Shown here: piece by piece, positions 61,902-64,000 of the stretch
Position numbering within the stretch: position 1 is the stretch's first letter
Layout of the letters: each line of letters starts with the position of its first letter
From: Macropodus opercularis
Lineage: Eukaryota; Chordata; Actinopteri; Anabantiformes; Osphronemidae
Assembly: GCA_030770545.1 (NCBI GenBank)
Contig: CM061090.1
Coordinates: 12,777,501-12,841,500 of the forward strand
DNA: 64,000 nt
Reading direction: 5' to 3'
The notes under the pieces: model-generated
What the model was told of the DNA's origin: nothing
What the model saw: the letters and a program-made list of their open reading frames with translations, nothing else
Databases searched by the model: none
Program-made: the position numbers and the translations under genes

Positions 61902-64000
61902 CTAGTGACCAAGCTGGAGACCACAGTCAAAACTCTGGTCTGTGCAGGTGTAAGGCACAACTTTACTCCTGCCACCTACATACAGTACAGTACATGTCAC
62001 AGCACAACAACTACAATATTTAAAATGACACCAATTGTAAAAAAAGTGGACGTAAACGTTTATTGTCCATATTCTTCTTTTGACCTCATCAAACATCTAT
62101 AAATAAAGCAACACAGCTTTCATGCTGCTAACTCAGACCTTTGCTCTTCGTGTTTTATGAGCAGGCACTTTCACACATTTGCACGCAACAGCGCTTCTAT
62201 CAAATGTGATTTTGCAGGCAAACACATCAAACTCAACCAGAAAATTCATCAGTATTGCAAAAGCCATGTGTGTGCGTTGTGGTGACACTCTCTTGCTTCC
62301 TGTTGAAGAGGTTTCAAGACACAGGCTGACAAAAAACCCAGAATGAGTCTATTTTTGGCCACAGAATGAGAGAGAGAGATAAAGAGATAGCAAGGTTAAA
62401 AAAAACAGTGAGACGTAATAACAAAACAAGAATAAAGAGAAACAATTAACGTGAAGCAACCAAAAGGGGAAACGGAGGCAGGCCAAATATAAAACAGAGA
62501 AGCACGGGTGTGAATATGTGTGCTTTTGCTTGTTGTCCTGCTTCAGAGGGCAACACCCTCACAGCGGAGAAGCTTCACAGGAAGTGTTGGCCTGTTAACC
62601 CATTTACTTAGCTGGATACAAGCTAACACAGGTTATCACGAATGCTCCGTTTTAACAAAGCGCAATGATGAAGACAATTCTCGTTCGTGTTTTTTTTTTT
62701 TTCATCATTCTGAAAAAGTTAAAGACCAAGTTTGCCACGACACAGTTTCACGTTGTCTTTTCAGTTGAGCATTGGGAAAATCCAGACACATGTTTTTAAG
62801 ATCTGACTCAGCCAAACCAGACCAATGCTGACATGTAGAAAAGATGTGAACTTACATTCAATTTACTTCATTCGATGCATGTTCAGAATAATAAGCAGCA
62901 ACACAAACATATACAGTGATATATACACATGCACACACACAGTTCATAGTGGCCGCTTGTTGAGTGACGGTTAATTCTGGTTTTGCACTTTAAGTCGAGG
63001 GAAGCGAAATGACAGGGCAAGAAGGAGAACTACAGTAAGGGAATGAGTGGACGACAGAAATGAGCAACAGAGAAAAAGAGGAAGTAAATTCTACTGAACA
63101 AAAGTCACTTATCAACCTTTTGGTGCTGACAGTCAGGCCCAGTTCATCACAGTAAGTGCAATTCTGACATGAGGTCTTTTTAAAGGAAAGGAAACAAGTG
63201 TTTTACAGACATCTGTTTACAAGTCTATGAGTAGGCATAAAGACGTTTCAGCAGCTTTGGAAACGTATGTGAAACACTTCTAAGTATCTTAAGAGGCAAT
63301 TCTTAGTGGTTGCCTGATGTCTGGTTGGGTGTTTTATATTGGTCTTGAGATAATGTCCTGTTGTAGTCTGCTGTTTGCACATCACAGACGTATAGTACAC
63401 AGAAGATGGATGAACATGTAAAGTATTACGCTACATTTTTGAAATGTGTTAGTGTTAGGAGCCCAGCAGACGTTAGTTCTTCTGTTCAAATATGTTGTTT
63501 TGATTGGGTTTTTGACTGTATTACATGCTCTTCATCACCAGATGGAGGGTGTTTACTTGTTGAGTACCTGCATATGTTCACACTTGTTTGTTCATTGTTC
63601 ATTCAACAGCCATCAAGTCCAACATATCAGCTTATGCCTTGTGTACTTTACATCTTGAAACCCTTTACATGGCAGAAAGCTCTGGAACAGTCAAGTAAAT
63701 GGCTGATTGACTCGGGGTCAAATGAAACTGGATGAGAGATACAAGTACAGAGACCCCAAAAAAATAAATGTGCGCTGTATCAAGCCACCCAGTAGACAGA
63801 TGAAGGGAAGGAAGGATGAAAGAGAAGGAAGGATGAGATGATGAGTGATGGAGGTCGGAGAAGAGAGAGAGCATGACGGAGCATGTAGAGATCAAGGCAG
63901 CACAACCAGGTGGCAGCAATGAACGAGAGGAAGTGAAATTATGTGAAGACACAAAAGACACTAAAACAAGAGGGTAGAAATAAATAGAAAGCAAATTGAT

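Larger units (their letters stand above)
48626..64000. other. region upstream of the DGK gene, no supported exon
   Basis: Both strands were read for splice-flanked conserved coding blocks and none was recognised. The region is AT-rich with several microsatellites, a polypurine tract near 58.57-58.86 kb and a hairpin at 55,597-55,647. It may be the kinase promoter region, an upstream intron of the same gene if a more distal first exon exists, or intergenic DNA. Confidence 0.45.

Overview
The window looks like teleost fish nuclear DNA. It holds three vertebrate-type genes with GT-AG introns, several of them very short (about 65-130 bp), plus many (CA)n/(TG)n microsatellites and long AT-rich non-coding stretches. 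I see no prokaryotic or viral gene, CRISPR array, rRNA, tRNA or intact transposon. Species and chromosome cannot be read from the sequence.

Layout. (1) 1 to about 20,160, plus strand: the 3' half of a PICALM/CALM-type clathrin-assembly adaptor. Ten coding exons are visible (522-15678, 287 residues plus stop). They include a 24-nt microexon followed 207 bp later by a decayed look-alike. A 3' UTR of about 4.5 kb follows. The ANTH-domain exons lie left of the window. (2) 22,116-26,284, plus strand: a complete 11-exon gene for a melusin-type (ITGB1BP2) CHORD-CHORD-CS co-chaperone of 421 residues with an unusually long acidic and charged tail. (3) 48,593 down to 29,756, minus strand: a complete-looking 29-exon type II diacylglycerol kinase of 1,069 residues (PH, two C1 domains, split catalytic domain, no SAM). 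I assign it to the kappa/eta group and favour kappa. Genes 2 and 3 converge and appear to share a palindromic poly(A) signal at 26,642-26,656. (4) 48,626-64,000: about 15 kb upstream of the kinase with no exon I can support. It has microsatellites, polypurine tracts and a perfect 21-bp hairpin.

Model quality. The two complete models splice into uninterrupted reading frames (1,266 and 3,210 nt, both multiples of three), and the partial PICALM model does too (864 nt). Every junction was placed by hand on GT/AG with matching phase. No transcript or database evidence was available.

How the genes relate. They act in different processes: clathrin coat assembly, muscle HSP90 co-chaperoning and diacylglycerol signalling. 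The neighbourhood is still informative. PICALM and CHORDC1 lie near each other on human 11q14, and the CHORDC1 paralogue ITGB1BP2 and the kinase DGKK are X-linked in human. A picalm-like/melusin/type II DGK block therefore looks like the other half of an ancient duplicated region. That would make the picalm copy here possibly a duplicate not kept in mammals, which is an inference to be tested by phylogeny.
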